Shown here: piece by piece, positions 10,574 to 20,019 of the stretch
Layout of the letters: each line of letters opens with the position of its first letter
Numbering within the stretch: position 1 is the stretch's first letter
Made by a program: the position numbers and the translations under genes
NCBI GenBank assembly: GCA_963759115.1
Contig: CAVWXT010000001.1
Span: 868,001 to 932,000 of the forward strand
Source: CAVWXT01 sp963759115
GTDB lineage: Bacteria; Planctomycetota; Planctomycetia; Pirellulales; Thermoguttaceae
Direction of reading: 5' to 3'
DNA: 64,000 nucleotides
The notes under the pieces: model-generated
Told to the model about the DNA's origin: nothing
Databases searched by the model: none
What the model saw: only the letters and a program-made list of their open reading frames with translations

Positions 10574-11419
10574 ATGTGGGCTTCGATGAATCGTCGGCGC
10601 TGCTGGTCGTTTGCCTGGCGGATCGGCCGCGCGATGTTGATCGCCTATCTCCTGGTGGTGGCGGCTGCGATGTTTCTGGAAGACGCGCTGATCTACTTCC
10701 CCTCTCCCTACCCCGAAGGCGACTGGAAACCTCGGCGCCTCGGCTTTGAGGACGCCTGGTTTCCGTCGGCCGACGGCACGCCGTTGCACGGTTGGTACGT
10801 GCCGTGGCAAGGCGCTCGAGCCGCCGTCCTCTTCTGTCACGGCAACGCGGGCAACCTCACGGATCGCGCCGACGTCCTCAGGGCGCTGCACGAGCGGGTC
10901 GGCGTGTCGGTGCTGATCTTTGACTACCGAGGCTATGGGCGGAGCGAGGGAAAACCGAGCGAGGCCGGAATCCTGGCCGACGCCCGTGCCGCCCGCGCCT
11001 GGCTGGCCGCCCGCGAGAAGATCGCCGAACGCGACGTCGTGGCGATGGGCGAATCAATTGGCGGGGCCGTTGCCGTCGATCTGGCCGCCCGCGACGGTGC
11101 GCGGGCGTTGATCCTGGAGAGCACGTTCACGTCGCTGCCGGACGTGGCGGCCTGTCATTTCCGCTGGCTGCCGGTCCGCTGGGTGCTGCGCACGCGGCTG
11201 GACTCGCTGGGCAAGATCGGCGACTATCGCGGCCCGCTGCTGATGGCCCACGGAGACGCCGACCGCATCGTGCCCGTTGAGTTTGGCCGCCGTCTGTTCG
11301 AGGGGGCCCGCGAGCCGAAGCAATTCCTGCTCCTACCCGGCCACGACCACAACGATGAAATGCCGGCGGAATACTACGACCAGGTGGCCGCGTTTCTCGA
11401 TCGGGCTGCCGATCGCTGA
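10574..11419 (+). CDS. Membrane-anchored alpha/beta hydrolase (S33-like)
   Basis: A 281-residue serine hydrolase of the BEM46/YfhR-like group. An N-terminal hydrophobic anchor (MLIAYLLVVAAAMF, ~20-33) puts the catalytic domain outside the cytoplasmic face or in the periplasm. The oxyanion region is FCHGNAGN. The nucleophile elbow is GESIGG (Ser ~159), the acid is in MAHGDADRIVP and the histidine in PGHDHNDEMP, so the triad is complete. A second ATG four codons in (MNRRRC) is an alternative start. The substrate is unknown; homologues are carboxylesterases or peptidases. Confidence 0.85.
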   Translation: MWASMNRRRCWSFAWRIGRAMLIAYLLVVAAAMFLEDALIYFPSPYPEGDWKPRRLGFEDAWFPSADGTPLHGWYVPWQGARAAVLFCHGNAGNLTDRADVLRALHERVGVSVLIFDYRGYGRSEGKPSEAGILADARAARAWLAAREKIAERDVVAMGESIGGAVAVDLAARDGARALILESTFTSLPDVAACHFRWLPVRWVLRTRLDSLGKIGDYRGPLLMAHGDADRIVPVEFGRRLFEGAREPKQFLLLPGHDHNDEMPAEYYDQVAAFLDRAADR

Positions 11420-11461
11420 TCGGTTCTTGCGAAGGACCGTTCGGCTCGTCGAGAGGCTGTG

Positions 11462-11525
11462 GGAGGCGACTCCAGTCGCCGAAAACGGGCGGGATTCGAG
11501 GCAATCGGCGACAAGAGTCGCCTCC
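11462..11525. repeat. REP-like palindrome, family A (intact copy 2)
   Basis: Same two-armed unit as at 7442-7505, with 21-bp arms at 11462-11482 and 11505-11525 and two mismatches between arms. Directly 3' of the right arm is TCCCACAAT, the same flank as in copy 1. This is an unoccupied version of the site that carries the group II introns elsewhere in the window. Confidence 0.85.
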
Positions 11526-11649
11526 CACAATGAAGTTCCGAACGGGTGCCGGGTTCTTGCTCGCCGGGTGGTGCCGCGGCGGCGCAATTCGGGTAGAATA
11601 CTCATAAGGTGTCCGGAACGATCTCGGGCCGGCTTGGGGGGATGACGCC

Positions 11650-12333
11650 ATGACACAGATCAGTTCGGCCGATTGGCTTGCCGACGCGGCCAAACAGTTC
11701 GACCGGCAGACAAGCCGCGCCGACGGGGCCCAGGTGGCAGGGTGTCTGTCCAATGGGCTGACCATGCTGCGGGATTCCCTCTATCTTCGCGTCCACAAAG
11801 ACGTGGAAAGAGTCTTGGGCATCGACTCGATGCTCGTGCCCGTCTCGGAAATCCGTTCCCATCGAGCGGCCACGGAAGCCATCGAGGCCTACCAAATCGC
11901 CGAATCCGCCGTGGCCGCGAGGGAGTCGGGCTACGCCGGCCAGGACGACTGGTATTTGGAGTGGCTCGTTCGGCTGCGGATGACCCGGCTTGGCGTAGAG
12001 GCGGAGACCATCAAGCAAGCCCGAGAGTATATGATGAAGTCGGCCGATCAGCGCCGCCTGGCGTTTGTCGACGCGTTGGGACGGGTCTTGCCGGAGTCGC
12101 GGAAGGTGCCGCTGGTTCTGTTCCGGCTGATGCCTTTGTCGATCTGGATTGCCACGGCGTGCGCGTTCGGCGATCGGGACGCGGCCAGAGAATTGCGGAA
12201 ACAACAGTTGGACCTCCTGCCGGCGATTGCCGATTGCCGTCTCTGCGAGGGTCGGCTGTTGGAGTGCATCGAGCAATGCCCCGCCTGCGGCAACCCGCTG
12301 TGGAAATACGAGTGGCTGACGGTGGCGGATTAG
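11650..12333 (+). CDS. Hypothetical protein with C-terminal Cys-rich knuckle
   Basis: A 227-residue soluble, mostly helical protein. The start is ATG 11650 after a G-rich stretch. No domain was recognised in the first 190 residues. The end carries ADCRLCEGRLLECIEQCPAC, an arrangement of CxxC-type pairs compatible with a zinc ribbon. Neighbouring genes are on separate units, so context gives no hint. Function unknown. Confidence 0.6.
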   Translation: MTQISSADWLADAAKQFDRQTSRADGAQVAGCLSNGLTMLRDSLYLRVHKDVERVLGIDSMLVPVSEIRSHRAATEAIEAYQIAESAVAARESGYAGQDDWYLEWLVRLRMTRLGVEAETIKQAREYMMKSADQRRLAFVDALGRVLPESRKVPLVLFRLMPLSIWIATACAFGDRDAARELRKQQLDLLPAIADCRLCEGRLLECIEQCPACGNPLWKYEWLTVAD

Positions 12334-12400
12334 CGTGCGGGACCAGTGGCCCGCCGCTAACGGAACCCGAAGAAGATACACCGAGACCGGGCCGAAGACG

Positions 12401-13720
12401 TCAGACGGCCGGCGCCGACGCGACTGGATCGACGGTCCCCGCGGGGTCGCTGCCGTCGACCGCGGGAATCACGCCGGAGACCGAGGGGTCGCTTGTCTCG
12501 GCGCTCTTTGCGGCGTCATGGGTTCCGAAGTGTCTCGCCTTGATCTGGAGAATCTCCGGCCGCGTCCGCTCGAAGGCCTCGAGCACCGCGGGATCGAAGT
12601 GCGTGCCGCTGCCATCGGCGATGATCGCGAAACACTCGTCCTCCGAGAATGCCGGTCGGTGGCATTGCTTGGTGCTGAGGAGGTCGAACACGTTGGCCAC
12701 GGCCACAATCCGCGATTCCAAGGGGATGTTTTCGCCGGACAACCCAAAGGGATAGCCCGTCCCGTCCCACTTCTCGTGATGGCTCATGGCGATGGTGGCG
12801 GCCAGTTCCAGGATCCGCGACTTGCCGACCGCCATGATCCGCGATCCGGCCAGGGTGTGCAACTTGTAGGCCGCCGATTCCTCCTGCGACACGTGCGGGC
12901 GAGATGGCCGGCGGAGGGCGCCGTGTTTCTGCAACAGATCGCTCTCTTCCTGGGTGAACCTGCCGGCATGGCCCAACACAGCATCCGAAAAGCCGATCTT
13001 GCCCACGTCGTGCAGCAAGGCGGCCAGTTCGAGCGACTCCACGGCCTGGTCGTCCAACCCCAAGCCGCGCGCGACAACTCCGGCATAAGCGCTGACGCGC
13101 GTGCTGTGCAGCTTCGTCAGGTCGGTGCGGCACTCGGCGGCCCGGGCCAGGCACTGAATCACTTCCAACCGGGACGTTGCCAGTTCCGCCGTGCGCTCCT
13201 GAATCTGGCATTCCAGGTCTTGCGCATGGTGCGCCAGGTAGTCGTAATACGCCTTGACCATCAACACGTTCCGCACCCGTGCGACCAGTTCCGTGAAGTC
13301 CAACGGCTTGTTGAGAAAATCGGTGGCGCCCGACAGCAAGGCGTGATGCTTCGTGTCCAGGTCCGACATGACGGTCAGGATGATTACCGGCAGCCGCATC
13401 AGGGCCGGGTCCGCGCGGAGTTGCCCGAGGATCTCCAGACCGCTTACCCTCGGCATCACGATGTCCAGAAGGAGGACGTCGGGAAGTTCGCGACGGATGA
13501 TCTCCATCGCTTCCGTCGCCTCCGTGGTGACGGTGAAGTTGGTATAGCCCGCCATCTTCATGTACTTGCGAGTCACGCCGATGTTGATCGGCTCGTCGTC
13601 GACGATCATGATCTTTGCCGAGCCGTGCGCTCCCGCCAGCGATTCATCGACCTGAATCGGCCCTGTGGGTACGGCGGCGACACTGTTCGGTGGAGATGCG
13701 GGTGAATCGGTGTGCCCCAT
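12401..13720 (-). CDS. Response regulator with HD-GYP cyclic-di-GMP phosphodiesterase domain (paralogue 1)
   Basis: About 439 residues. An N-terminal receiver domain (MIVDDEPINIG; phospho-acceptor in LLLDIVMPRVSG; lysine in FLNKPLDF) is joined by a short coiled coil (~160-190) to an HD-GYP domain with HDVGKIG, HHEKWDGTGYP and the downstream VANVFDLLS. All metal and GYP residues are present, so c-di-GMP hydrolysis controlled by phosphorylation is expected. The start MGHTDSP has AAGGA upstream; longer in-frame sequence to 13837 lacks a ribosome site. It follows the hybrid kinase gene by 44 bp in the same orientation. Confidence 0.92.
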   Translation of the reverse strand: MGHTDSPASPPNSVAAVPTGPIQVDESLAGAHGSAKIMIVDDEPINIGVTRKYMKMAGYTNFTVTTEATEAMEIIRRELPDVLLLDIVMPRVSGLEILGQLRADPALMRLPVIILTVMSDLDTKHHALLSGATDFLNKPLDFTELVARVRNVLMVKAYYDYLAHHAQDLECQIQERTAELATSRLEVIQCLARAAECRTDLTKLHSTRVSAYAGVVARGLGLDDQAVESLELAALLHDVGKIGFSDAVLGHAGRFTQEESDLLQKHGALRRPSRPHVSQEESAAYKLHTLAGSRIMAVGKSRILELAATIAMSHHEKWDGTGYPFGLSGENIPLESRIVAVANVFDLLSTKQCHRPAFSEDECFAIIADGSGTHFDPAVLEAFERTRPEILQIKARHFGTHDAAKSAETSDPSVSGVIPAVDGSDPAGTVDPVASAPAV

Positions 13721-13764
13721 GTCTGATTCCTTCAGGATGTTGTGCGAGTCTTCGAGACCACGGC

Positions 13765-16137
13765 TCAAGTGTCGCCGGCCTTTGCCGGGTTGGACTCCGA
13801 GACGACAATTCTCTTGCTCAGTTCGACGAGGCTGCACAAAGCGGCCTCAACCTGCTCCGTTTGCTGAGCCTGGGCCAGTTGTCTGAGTCGGGCCGCCGGC
13901 TCTGTAAAGGCCGGGAAACCGGCCGTCCCGCCGGCCCCCTTCAGCCAATGGGCCAGCTCTGCCAGGGCCGAGAAGTCTCGGACGGCCCAGGCGCGCTGCA
14001 TGTCGTCGAGCTTCGCCTCCAAGCGCCGGACAAACTCTTCCACGATCTCGCGAAACTCCGGATCGTCCGTCGGCAAGGCCGATACAAGCGGCCGATCGTC
14101 GGCGGCCATCGGCGGCGGCGCGGCATCCTCGCGATCCGGATGGAGCTTGTCTTCGGCGGTCAGAATGGCGTCGACGGCACTCAGCAAGGAATCCGGATCG
14201 ATCGGCTTGGTGAGAAAGTCCGAGCAACCGGCCTCCCGGCACTTGGCCTCATCTCCGCTCATGGCATGGGCCGTCAAGGCGACAATCGGCACGGCCATCC
14301 CGCGCTCGCGCAACAACCGTGTGGCCGTGTAGCCGTCCATGACGGGCATTTGCATGTCCATCAGAATCAAGTCGAAGTCCTGCTGCGACGCCAGATCGAC
14401 CCCGAGTTGGCCGTTCTCGGCGGCGGCGACCGTCGCTCCGGCGCGGCGAAGGACCAGTTCGATGAGTTTGCGATTGGTGTCGCCGTCCTCCACCAAGAGC
14501 ACGCGCGCCCCCCGCACTCGGTTCGTCTGCCCTCGGGAACGATTGCGGCAGCGGGCCGAACTGAGGGCTTCGGGCGGCGATTGCAGAAAGTGAACGCCCT
14601 CCAGCGGGCCCGTATCGATCGTCGCCGTGAACGTGCTTCCTTCCCCCGGCCGGCTTTCCACGGCAAGCGTGCCGCCCAGGGCCATGGCGATTCGCCGGCT
14701 GATGGCCAATCCCAATCCGGTGCCGCCGAACCGCCGCGTGACGGAGGTGTCGGCCTGAACGAAGGGATCGAAGATGGCCTCGAGCTTGTCCGCCGGAATC
14801 CCGATCCCCGTGTCGATCACGTTGATCTCCAGTTGCGGCCGTCCCGCCGTCATGACCAGATGCGATACGACCTCGACCGCGCCGGTTTCCGTGAATTTGA
14901 TGGAGTTGCCGATCAGGTTCACCAGCAATTGGCGAAGACGCGCGGGATCGGTCCGCATGACCTCGGGAATGGGCCCTGCCCAGGTGGCTTCGAGCCTCAA
15001 TCCCTTCTCTTGCGACCGAACGCGCAGCATGGAAATGACTTCGGCAATCACCCGGTACGGGGAGCAGGCGACGTGCTCGACCTCCATCCGTTGGGACTCG
15101 ATCTTGGACAGGTCGAGAATATCGTTGATGAGGTCCAGCAGGTGCTCGCCGCTGGTGCGGATGACGTCGAGGAACTCCCGGCGCACGGTGGGGTCGCCGT
15201 CATCGGCCTCCTGCGCAAGAAGTTTGGCGAAACCGAGAATCCCGTTCAGCGGGGTGCGGATTTCGTGGCTCATGTTGGCCAGGAACTGGCTCTTGGCGCG
15301 ATCGGCCGTTTCCGCCGCTTCCTTCGCCTTGACCAGGTCGGCCTGCACTTGCTCCTTCTTGGTGATTTCCTCCTGGATGGTTGCGGTGCGCTCGCGCACC
15401 CGCTCTTCGAGGAGGTCGCGGGCTTCCTGCAGCTCGCTCGCCGAGGTCTGGATCGCATCCAGCATCGTGTTGAACGACGCGTACAGGTCGCCCAGTTCGC
15501 CCGTGTAGTTGCCCTTGCCGCGAATCGAATAATCGCCTGCGCTGGCGATCCTCCGGGTCGTCTCGACGAGCCTCATGACGGGACCGGACACCGATCGTTG
15601 CAGCACACACGAAAGGGCGAGGGCTGCCGCAAAGGAGCAGGCCAGCACGAGGGCGCAGGTCTCCGCGTAGTCGCGCAGTTGGCCGTAGTATTTCTCTTTC
15701 TCCTGAAGCACGCAGATCGTACCGACCCTCTGGCCGTCGTCGGTGACCGGCTGCACGATCTCCCAACGCCCGTCCTCCTTCAGACTGCAGCCTGGCTCAA
15801 GTTCCTTGGGAGGAGTAAGATCGGCGTTTTCCTTCTGGTAATCCGCCAGGATCGCGCCGTCGGCGTCGTAGAGCAGCGCGCTGGCCACGGTCGGATCGAG
15901 ACGAAAAGAGCGGAGGAGCCTGGCCGCCGCGGCGGCGTCGTGAGACCGCAGCACCACCGTGCTGTTCGATCCCAGCATGGCCGCCTGCACTTCCAGCTTT
16001 CTCAACTTGGCGTGGCGGATCGCGGCGGCCACATTGAGCGAGTCGCCCAGCGCGAAAAACAGCAGCGCCACCGACGCCGAAGCGACGCCCAGCAGAATCA
16101 GTTGGCTTCTGATGGATGAATAGGGTAGAAGCGGCAT
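13765..16137 (-). CDS. Hybrid sensor histidine kinase with REC and Hpt domains
   Basis: 790 residues. TM1 (~15-32), a periplasmic sensor of ~130 residues, TM2 (~160-180), HAMP, coiled coil, HisKA with MSHEIRTPLNGI (phospho-His ~291), HATPase_c (NLIGNSIKFTETG, DTGIGIP, FGGTGLGLAIS), then a receiver (VLLVEDGDTN; LILMDMQMPVMDG) and a C-terminal Hpt domain (ELAHWLKGAGGTAGF). It is a complete phosphorelay in one chain. The start MPLLPYSSI at 16137 is set by GGGGAG 8 nt upstream. It sits between two REC-HD-GYP genes, so these are its probable output partners: signal in, c-di-GMP degradation out. The partner assignment is inferred from position. Confidence 0.93.
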   Translation of the reverse strand: MPLLPYSSIRSQLILLGVASASVALLFFALGDSLNVAAAIRHAKLRKLEVQAAMLGSNSTVVLRSHDAAAAARLLRSFRLDPTVASALLYDADGAILADYQKENADLTPPKELEPGCSLKEDGRWEIVQPVTDDGQRVGTICVLQEKEKYYGQLRDYAETCALVLACSFAAALALSCVLQRSVSGPVMRLVETTRRIASAGDYSIRGKGNYTGELGDLYASFNTMLDAIQTSASELQEARDLLEERVRERTATIQEEITKKEQVQADLVKAKEAAETADRAKSQFLANMSHEIRTPLNGILGFAKLLAQEADDGDPTVRREFLDVIRTSGEHLLDLINDILDLSKIESQRMEVEHVACSPYRVIAEVISMLRVRSQEKGLRLEATWAGPIPEVMRTDPARLRQLLVNLIGNSIKFTETGAVEVVSHLVMTAGRPQLEINVIDTGIGIPADKLEAIFDPFVQADTSVTRRFGGTGLGLAISRRIAMALGGTLAVESRPGEGSTFTATIDTGPLEGVHFLQSPPEALSSARCRNRSRGQTNRVRGARVLLVEDGDTNRKLIELVLRRAGATVAAAENGQLGVDLASQQDFDLILMDMQMPVMDGYTATRLLRERGMAVPIVALTAHAMSGDEAKCREAGCSDFLTKPIDPDSLLSAVDAILTAEDKLHPDREDAAPPPMAADDRPLVSALPTDDPEFREIVEEFVRRLEAKLDDMQRAWAVRDFSALAELAHWLKGAGGTAGFPAFTEPAARLRQLAQAQQTEQVEAALCSLVELSKRIVVSESNPAKAGDT

Positions 16138-16329
16138 CCGAAATTCTCCCCAAACTCTCACGAATGCTGTTTCACGGTTCGCTGCGGACTTCACACAATG
16201 GTTGTCGAAACCGGTCCAGCCGCATGCCCCCCGCCAAATGGGGCAACGCTGTTGTGAATCCAAGCACTCCCGTTGATACCCTAGCTTGGCCGCCTTGCCT
16301 GTCAAATTGGCGCCCCTGCGCTACAGGCA

Positions 16330-17574
16330 TCACCCCGCCCCGATGTTGGCGGCTGGGGGATCCGGTTGTTCGCGGCCTCCGGAATATCCGGCCTGGACTT
16401 GCAGGATTTCCGGCCAGTTCCGCAAGAGGCCTTCCAGAACCTTGGGATCGAAGTGCGTGCCGGCGGCGTCCGACAGGATCGCCATGCACTCTTCTGCCGA
16501 GAAGGGCATTCGGTAGGACTGCTTCGTGCTAAGGCGGTCGAAGGCGTTGGCGACCGCCACGATCCGACTTTCCAAGGGAATGCGCTCGCCTTGCAGCCCG
16601 AGCGGGTATCCGCTCCCGTCCCATTTCTCGTGATGCGTCATCGCGATCATGGCTGCCATTTTGAGAAGGCGCGATTGGCCCACCGCCATGATCCGCGACC
16701 CCGCGATGGTGTGCGCCATCAGCGCCGACGATTCCTCGTGCGACATCGTGCGGCCGGCTCTCGGCAGTCGGACATGGTGACGCTTCAACAGGTCCGCCTC
16801 TTCCGGGGTGGGCCTGTCGGCGCGGCCCAGGATCGAATCCGGCAAACCCATCTTGCCCACGTCGTGCAACAGGCTGGCGTTTTCAATGGCTTCCACGGTC
16901 TGGTCGTCGAGTCCCATGCCCCGCGCGATGACGGCGGCATATCCGCTCACCCGAACGCTATGTTGTTTGGTCAGGTCGGTGCGGCACTCGGCGGCCCGGG
17001 CCAGACACTGAATCAGTTCCGTCCGCGACGTCGCCAGTTCTGCCGTGCGATCTTGAATCCGCTGCTCCAGATCGTGCGCATAGTCCGCCAACTGGTCGTG
17101 ATAGGACTTGATCGTCAAGGCGTTCCGCACCCGCGCGGAGAGCTCCGTGAAGTTTGGCGGCTTGTTGAGGAAATCGGTCGCACCCAACAGTAAGGCCTGT
17201 CGCTTCGTCTCCGCGGTCGATGCCGCGCTCAAGACGATTACCGGGAGATACCTTGAAGCGGATTCCGCGCGGAGTTGTTGCAGAATCTCCATTCCCGTCA
17301 CTCCGGGCATCACGATGTCCAGCAGCAGGATGTCGGGAGTCTCCCGACGAATCAACTCCATCGCCTGCGTCGGGTCCGTGGTGGTAATGAAGTCGGCGTA
17401 TCCCGCCATCTTCAGGTACTTGCGGACCAACTTGACATCAATCAACTCGTCGTCGACGATCATGATCCTCGACGTGCCGCGCCTCGCCGCGACCGATGGC
17501 ACGACCGGGTCAGCGTCCGCACTTGGGGCCACAACGGCGTCCGGCAGAGCTACGATAGGGTCGGCGTGCGTCAT
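16330..17574 (-). CDS. Response regulator with HD-GYP cyclic-di-GMP phosphodiesterase domain (paralogue 2)
   Basis: 414 residues with the same architecture as the gene at 12401-13720: receiver (MIVDDELIDVK, LLLDIVMPGVTG, DFLNKPPNF), coiled-coil linker (DRTAELATSRTELIQCLARA, nearly identical in both), and HD-GYP (HDVGKMG, HHEKWDGSGYP). Catalytic residues are intact. High similarity over the whole length shows a gene duplication. The start MTHADP has GGAG 9 nt upstream. With the kinase between them the three minus-strand genes form a compact signalling set. Confidence 0.92.
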   Translation of the reverse strand: MTHADPIVALPDAVVAPSADADPVVPSVAARRGTSRIMIVDDELIDVKLVRKYLKMAGYADFITTTDPTQAMELIRRETPDILLLDIVMPGVTGMEILQQLRAESASRYLPVIVLSAASTAETKRQALLLGATDFLNKPPNFTELSARVRNALTIKSYHDQLADYAHDLEQRIQDRTAELATSRTELIQCLARAAECRTDLTKQHSVRVSGYAAVIARGMGLDDQTVEAIENASLLHDVGKMGLPDSILGRADRPTPEEADLLKRHHVRLPRAGRTMSHEESSALMAHTIAGSRIMAVGQSRLLKMAAMIAMTHHEKWDGSGYPLGLQGERIPLESRIVAVANAFDRLSTKQSYRMPFSAEECMAILSDAAGTHFDPKVLEGLLRNWPEILQVQAGYSGGREQPDPPAANIGAG

Positions 17575-18069
17575 CTCCGACAACTCCACAGTATGTATCT
17601 CATGGCGCTCACGAGCGTCTTGCCGCCGGTCCGTTCCGAAATCGTACCAGCGGGCGAGTCGACGTCGCTTCAGCCGTCGAATTCACATCCGATTGGTGGC
17701 ATTTCGTCCCTAGGCGGGACTCTACGAAACGCTAGCTTGAAGTTCTTTTGTGTCAACTGCCCCAATTTGAGACGGGCTTCCAGCGATACCTGTGACCCCC
17801 CCTAGCACGGAATGTTGTCGGTGATGCAACCTGCCCCCCCGCGACAATTCCGCGGCCGGGATGAGGCTTCACCGACGGATAGGCAAACGCCTGCCCAAGC
17901 GGAATCTTTTTCCCTGCAATCGCTACAAAGCGATGGCCGAGTGCCGCGGCGCGAATCGCGGCCGGATCGGCGTCGCCGGGCGACCGGGCACCGCGTGGTA
18001 TCCTAGTTGAGGAAGAGTCTTAACAGGCAAGTTCTGAAGCTGATCCCTTGAATCGAGAGAGGCAAAACC
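17575..18069. other. Divergent intergenic region, 495 bp
   Basis: Region upstream of both the HD-GYP gene (minus) and the small secreted protein (plus). A minus-strand TTGACA at 17756-17751 could be a -35 element for the signalling genes, but no good -10 follows. No coding sequence or RNA gene was recognised. Confidence 0.4.
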
Positions 18070-18321
18070 ATGCACCGTCGTTTTGGATGGGTCCTGCTCG
18101 TGGCCCTCGGCATCGTCTTGGGTTCCTTGTCGAGTCCCTATCAGCGGATCAACGCGGATCCGCCGAAGCCGGCCTCCGACAGTTCCGACCCCAACGACTC
18201 CGAGGCGGTCGCGCAGTTGAGGCAAATCAATGCCCAGTTGAGAGAGATCAACACCATGCTCCAAACCGGCACGGCGAAAGTGACCGTGGCGGCCGGGATC
18301 ATCAATCCGGGCAGGCCGTAG
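18070..18321 (+). CDS. Small secreted or membrane-anchored protein
   Basis: 83 residues. A signal peptide or anchor (WVLLVALGIVLGSLSS) is followed by an acidic Ser/Asp/Pro stretch and a short amphipathic coiled coil (QLRQINAQLREINTML, ~55-70). GAGAGG stands upstream of the ATG. Such short coiled-coil exported proteins are common in planctomycetes; the function is unknown. It converges with the chemotaxis operon. Confidence 0.6.
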   Translation: MHRRFGWVLLVALGIVLGSLSSPYQRINADPPKPASDSSDPNDSEAVAQLRQINAQLREINTMLQTGTAKVTVAAGIINPGRP

Positions 18322-18462
18322 ACGCTGCGGACTCAGCGGCCGCGAGTCTTTCGATTGCGCGTCAACGTGACGGCAATTCGCAAGGTGGGTGAAACGCGCC
18401 ATCGACGGCCCGTTGCGGCGCCTTCCGCGCACCATGCCAGAACTCGCGACCTCTCGGAAGGC

Positions 18463-18851
18463 TCAAGCCGGCGCAACGGGCGCCTCGCAGGCGGCGAACT
18501 GCTCGAGGGTCTTGATGAGCATTTGCTTCTCGAAGGGTTTCACGACGAAGTCGGCGGCGCCGATCTGGAAGGCGTCTTTCAGGACGTTCTTCTGTCCGAG
18601 CGCGCTGATCACCACCACTTTGGCGTCGGGATCCACCGCCAGGATCTCGCGCAGGGCGTAGATGCCGTCGTACTCCGGCATGACCAGGTCGATGGTGACG
18701 GCCGTGGGGCGGCATTCGGTATAGCGCTCGACCGCCTCTTTCCCGTTGCGGGCCTCGGCGGCAATGGTCCAGCCGGCGCTGCATGGCCGCCTCTTTGATC
18801 TTCATCGCGGATGATGGCGGCGTCGTCGGTTACAAGCAAAGTCTTGGCCAT
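18463..18851 (-). CDS. cheY: Chemotaxis response regulator CheY
   Basis: Single-domain receiver of about 127 residues. The start MAKTLLVTDDAAIIR supplies the acidic pocket. The aspartate-containing strand is in the region upstream of VMPEYDGIYALREI, and the conserved lysine is in DFVVKPFEKQ. Two single-base insertions (an extra base near 18805 and one near 18781) shift the frame twice; removing them gives a continuous CheY. It is the last gene of the chemotaxis operon, 19 bp after cheD. Phospho-CheY probably acts on the motility machine; no flagellar genes are in the window, so the neighbouring pilus cluster is a candidate target. Confidence 0.85.
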
Positions 18852-18870
18852 GGCCGCGTAACCCCTTTTG

Positions 18871-19362
18871 TCAGATGGTGTGCGATGGATGTCCGATGCA
18901 TTCCACGGTGATGCAACCGGTGGCGAGATCGAAACAGACGCGGCGGCCGACGGTTCCGCCGACGTCCTGTCCGACGACGGGCATGCCGGCGGTTGCCAGC
19001 GCTTCGACCGCCGCCTGGACGTTCGCGTCGCCGATCTGCATGAACTTGCTGTCGCCGAACATGCAGGCGCCGCCGGCGATCTTGGCGACTAATCCGCCGA
19101 GCCTCGCGCCGTGCTCTTGCAGCGTGGAGAGCATGTGAGGCACCGCCGTATCGGCGAACTTGGCCGGATAGGTCGTCGGCCCCGTCGCGTGCGGCAGCAC
19201 CACGTGGCTGAGCATGCCCAAGCGGAGTGGGGGCGAATACAGGGCCACCGCGATGCAGGAGCCGAGGATCGTCGTCAACTTCGCCGGATCGGCCGCCACG
19301 ATCGCTTGGCCCATGCCTACCGGAGTGTGATCCGCCGTTTTTTGCGCCGTGCAGAGAGTCAT
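18871..19362 (-). CDS. cheD: Chemoreceptor glutamine deamidase CheD
   Basis: 163 residues, intact. Family hallmarks are present: ILGSCIAVALYSPPLRLGML with the catalytic Cys, SHVVLPHATG with the catalytic His, and KIAGGACMFG. CheD deamidates glutamines on chemoreceptors and binds CheC. The start is ATG 19362. The adjacent cheC gene fits the known CheC-CheD partnership. Confidence 0.93.
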   Translation of the reverse strand: MTLCTAQKTADHTPVGMGQAIVAADPAKLTTILGSCIAVALYSPPLRLGMLSHVVLPHATGPTTYPAKFADTAVPHMLSTLQEHGARLGGLVAKIAGGACMFGDSKFMQIGDANVQAAVEALATAGMPVVGQDVGGTVGRRVCFDLATGCITVECIGHPSHTI

Positions 19363-19400
19363 GGTGTCGTGGGGATGTCGTGGTCGGGTGTTGTTGCGCG

Positions 19401-19985
19401 TCAGGACTGCGATTGCAGGGCGTTCTCCATCGCCGTGCGCAGGGCGATGGTGGGGATGAACAGCACCCGCCAGCTCAAATTCTCGTTCTCGCAGTGGAAG
19501 CCGGTGCGGCAGATCAGCACCGTGTCCCGGCCGGAGGCCTGGGCCACCAACGCCTGCTGGAGCACGCTCGCGCCGTAGTCCTGGACGAAATACGGCACGG
19601 AGGGGACCAACTGCCGGTCGATCAGCCGCGTAATGGCGTTCATGTAGGCGCAGCCGAGGATGTTCCCCGTCTCGGTCAGCGCCGAGGTCTCCATTTCGTT
19701 CCACTCGGGGCCGCTGCCCGGCTCGGTTTGCAGCAGAGAGGCGGCCAAGCGGCGGCCGTCCTCCTCGTTGAACGTCAGCACCATCGCGCCGCCGATCTCG
19801 CCTTCGAGGTTCAGCACCACCATCGTCAGCAGCTCGTCGCCGAGATTCAGTTCGAGGCAGGCGTCCTCCAAAGGCAGCTCGCAGACCTCGTCGAGCGTCA
19901 GCGTGATCAGGCTGTTCGTCCAGCGGCACATGGCCGCCGAGGCGTCGTGCGTGGCCGATGCAAAGAGCTGTTGCAGCAACTGCAT
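19401..19985 (-). CDS. cheC: CheY-P phosphatase, CheC family
   Basis: 194 residues, intact. One clear CheC active-site helix is visible, with E and N of the motif in SALTETGNILGCAYMNAI and the following proline in LVPSVPYFVQD. The N-terminal copy of the motif (WTNSLITLTLDEV) is not conserved, so a single active site is likely. It would dephosphorylate CheY-P; no cheZ is present. The start ATG 19985 lies 35 bp past the cheA stop. Confidence 0.85.
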   Translation of the reverse strand: MQLLQQLFASATHDASAAMCRWTNSLITLTLDEVCELPLEDACLELNLGDELLTMVVLNLEGEIGGAMVLTFNEEDGRRLAASLLQTEPGSGPEWNEMETSALTETGNILGCAYMNAITRLIDRQLVPSVPYFVQDYGASVLQQALVAQASGRDTVLICRTGFHCENENLSWRVLFIPTIALRTAMENALQSQS

Positions 19986-20019
19986 CTTGGAAGTGTTCTC
20001 CGGACATGGACTAACTGCG

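Noticed and set aside
13615..16119. Very long plus-strand frame opposite the hybrid kinase
   Set aside because: GC-rich antisense shadow; the minus strand encodes a complete kinase with all motifs.
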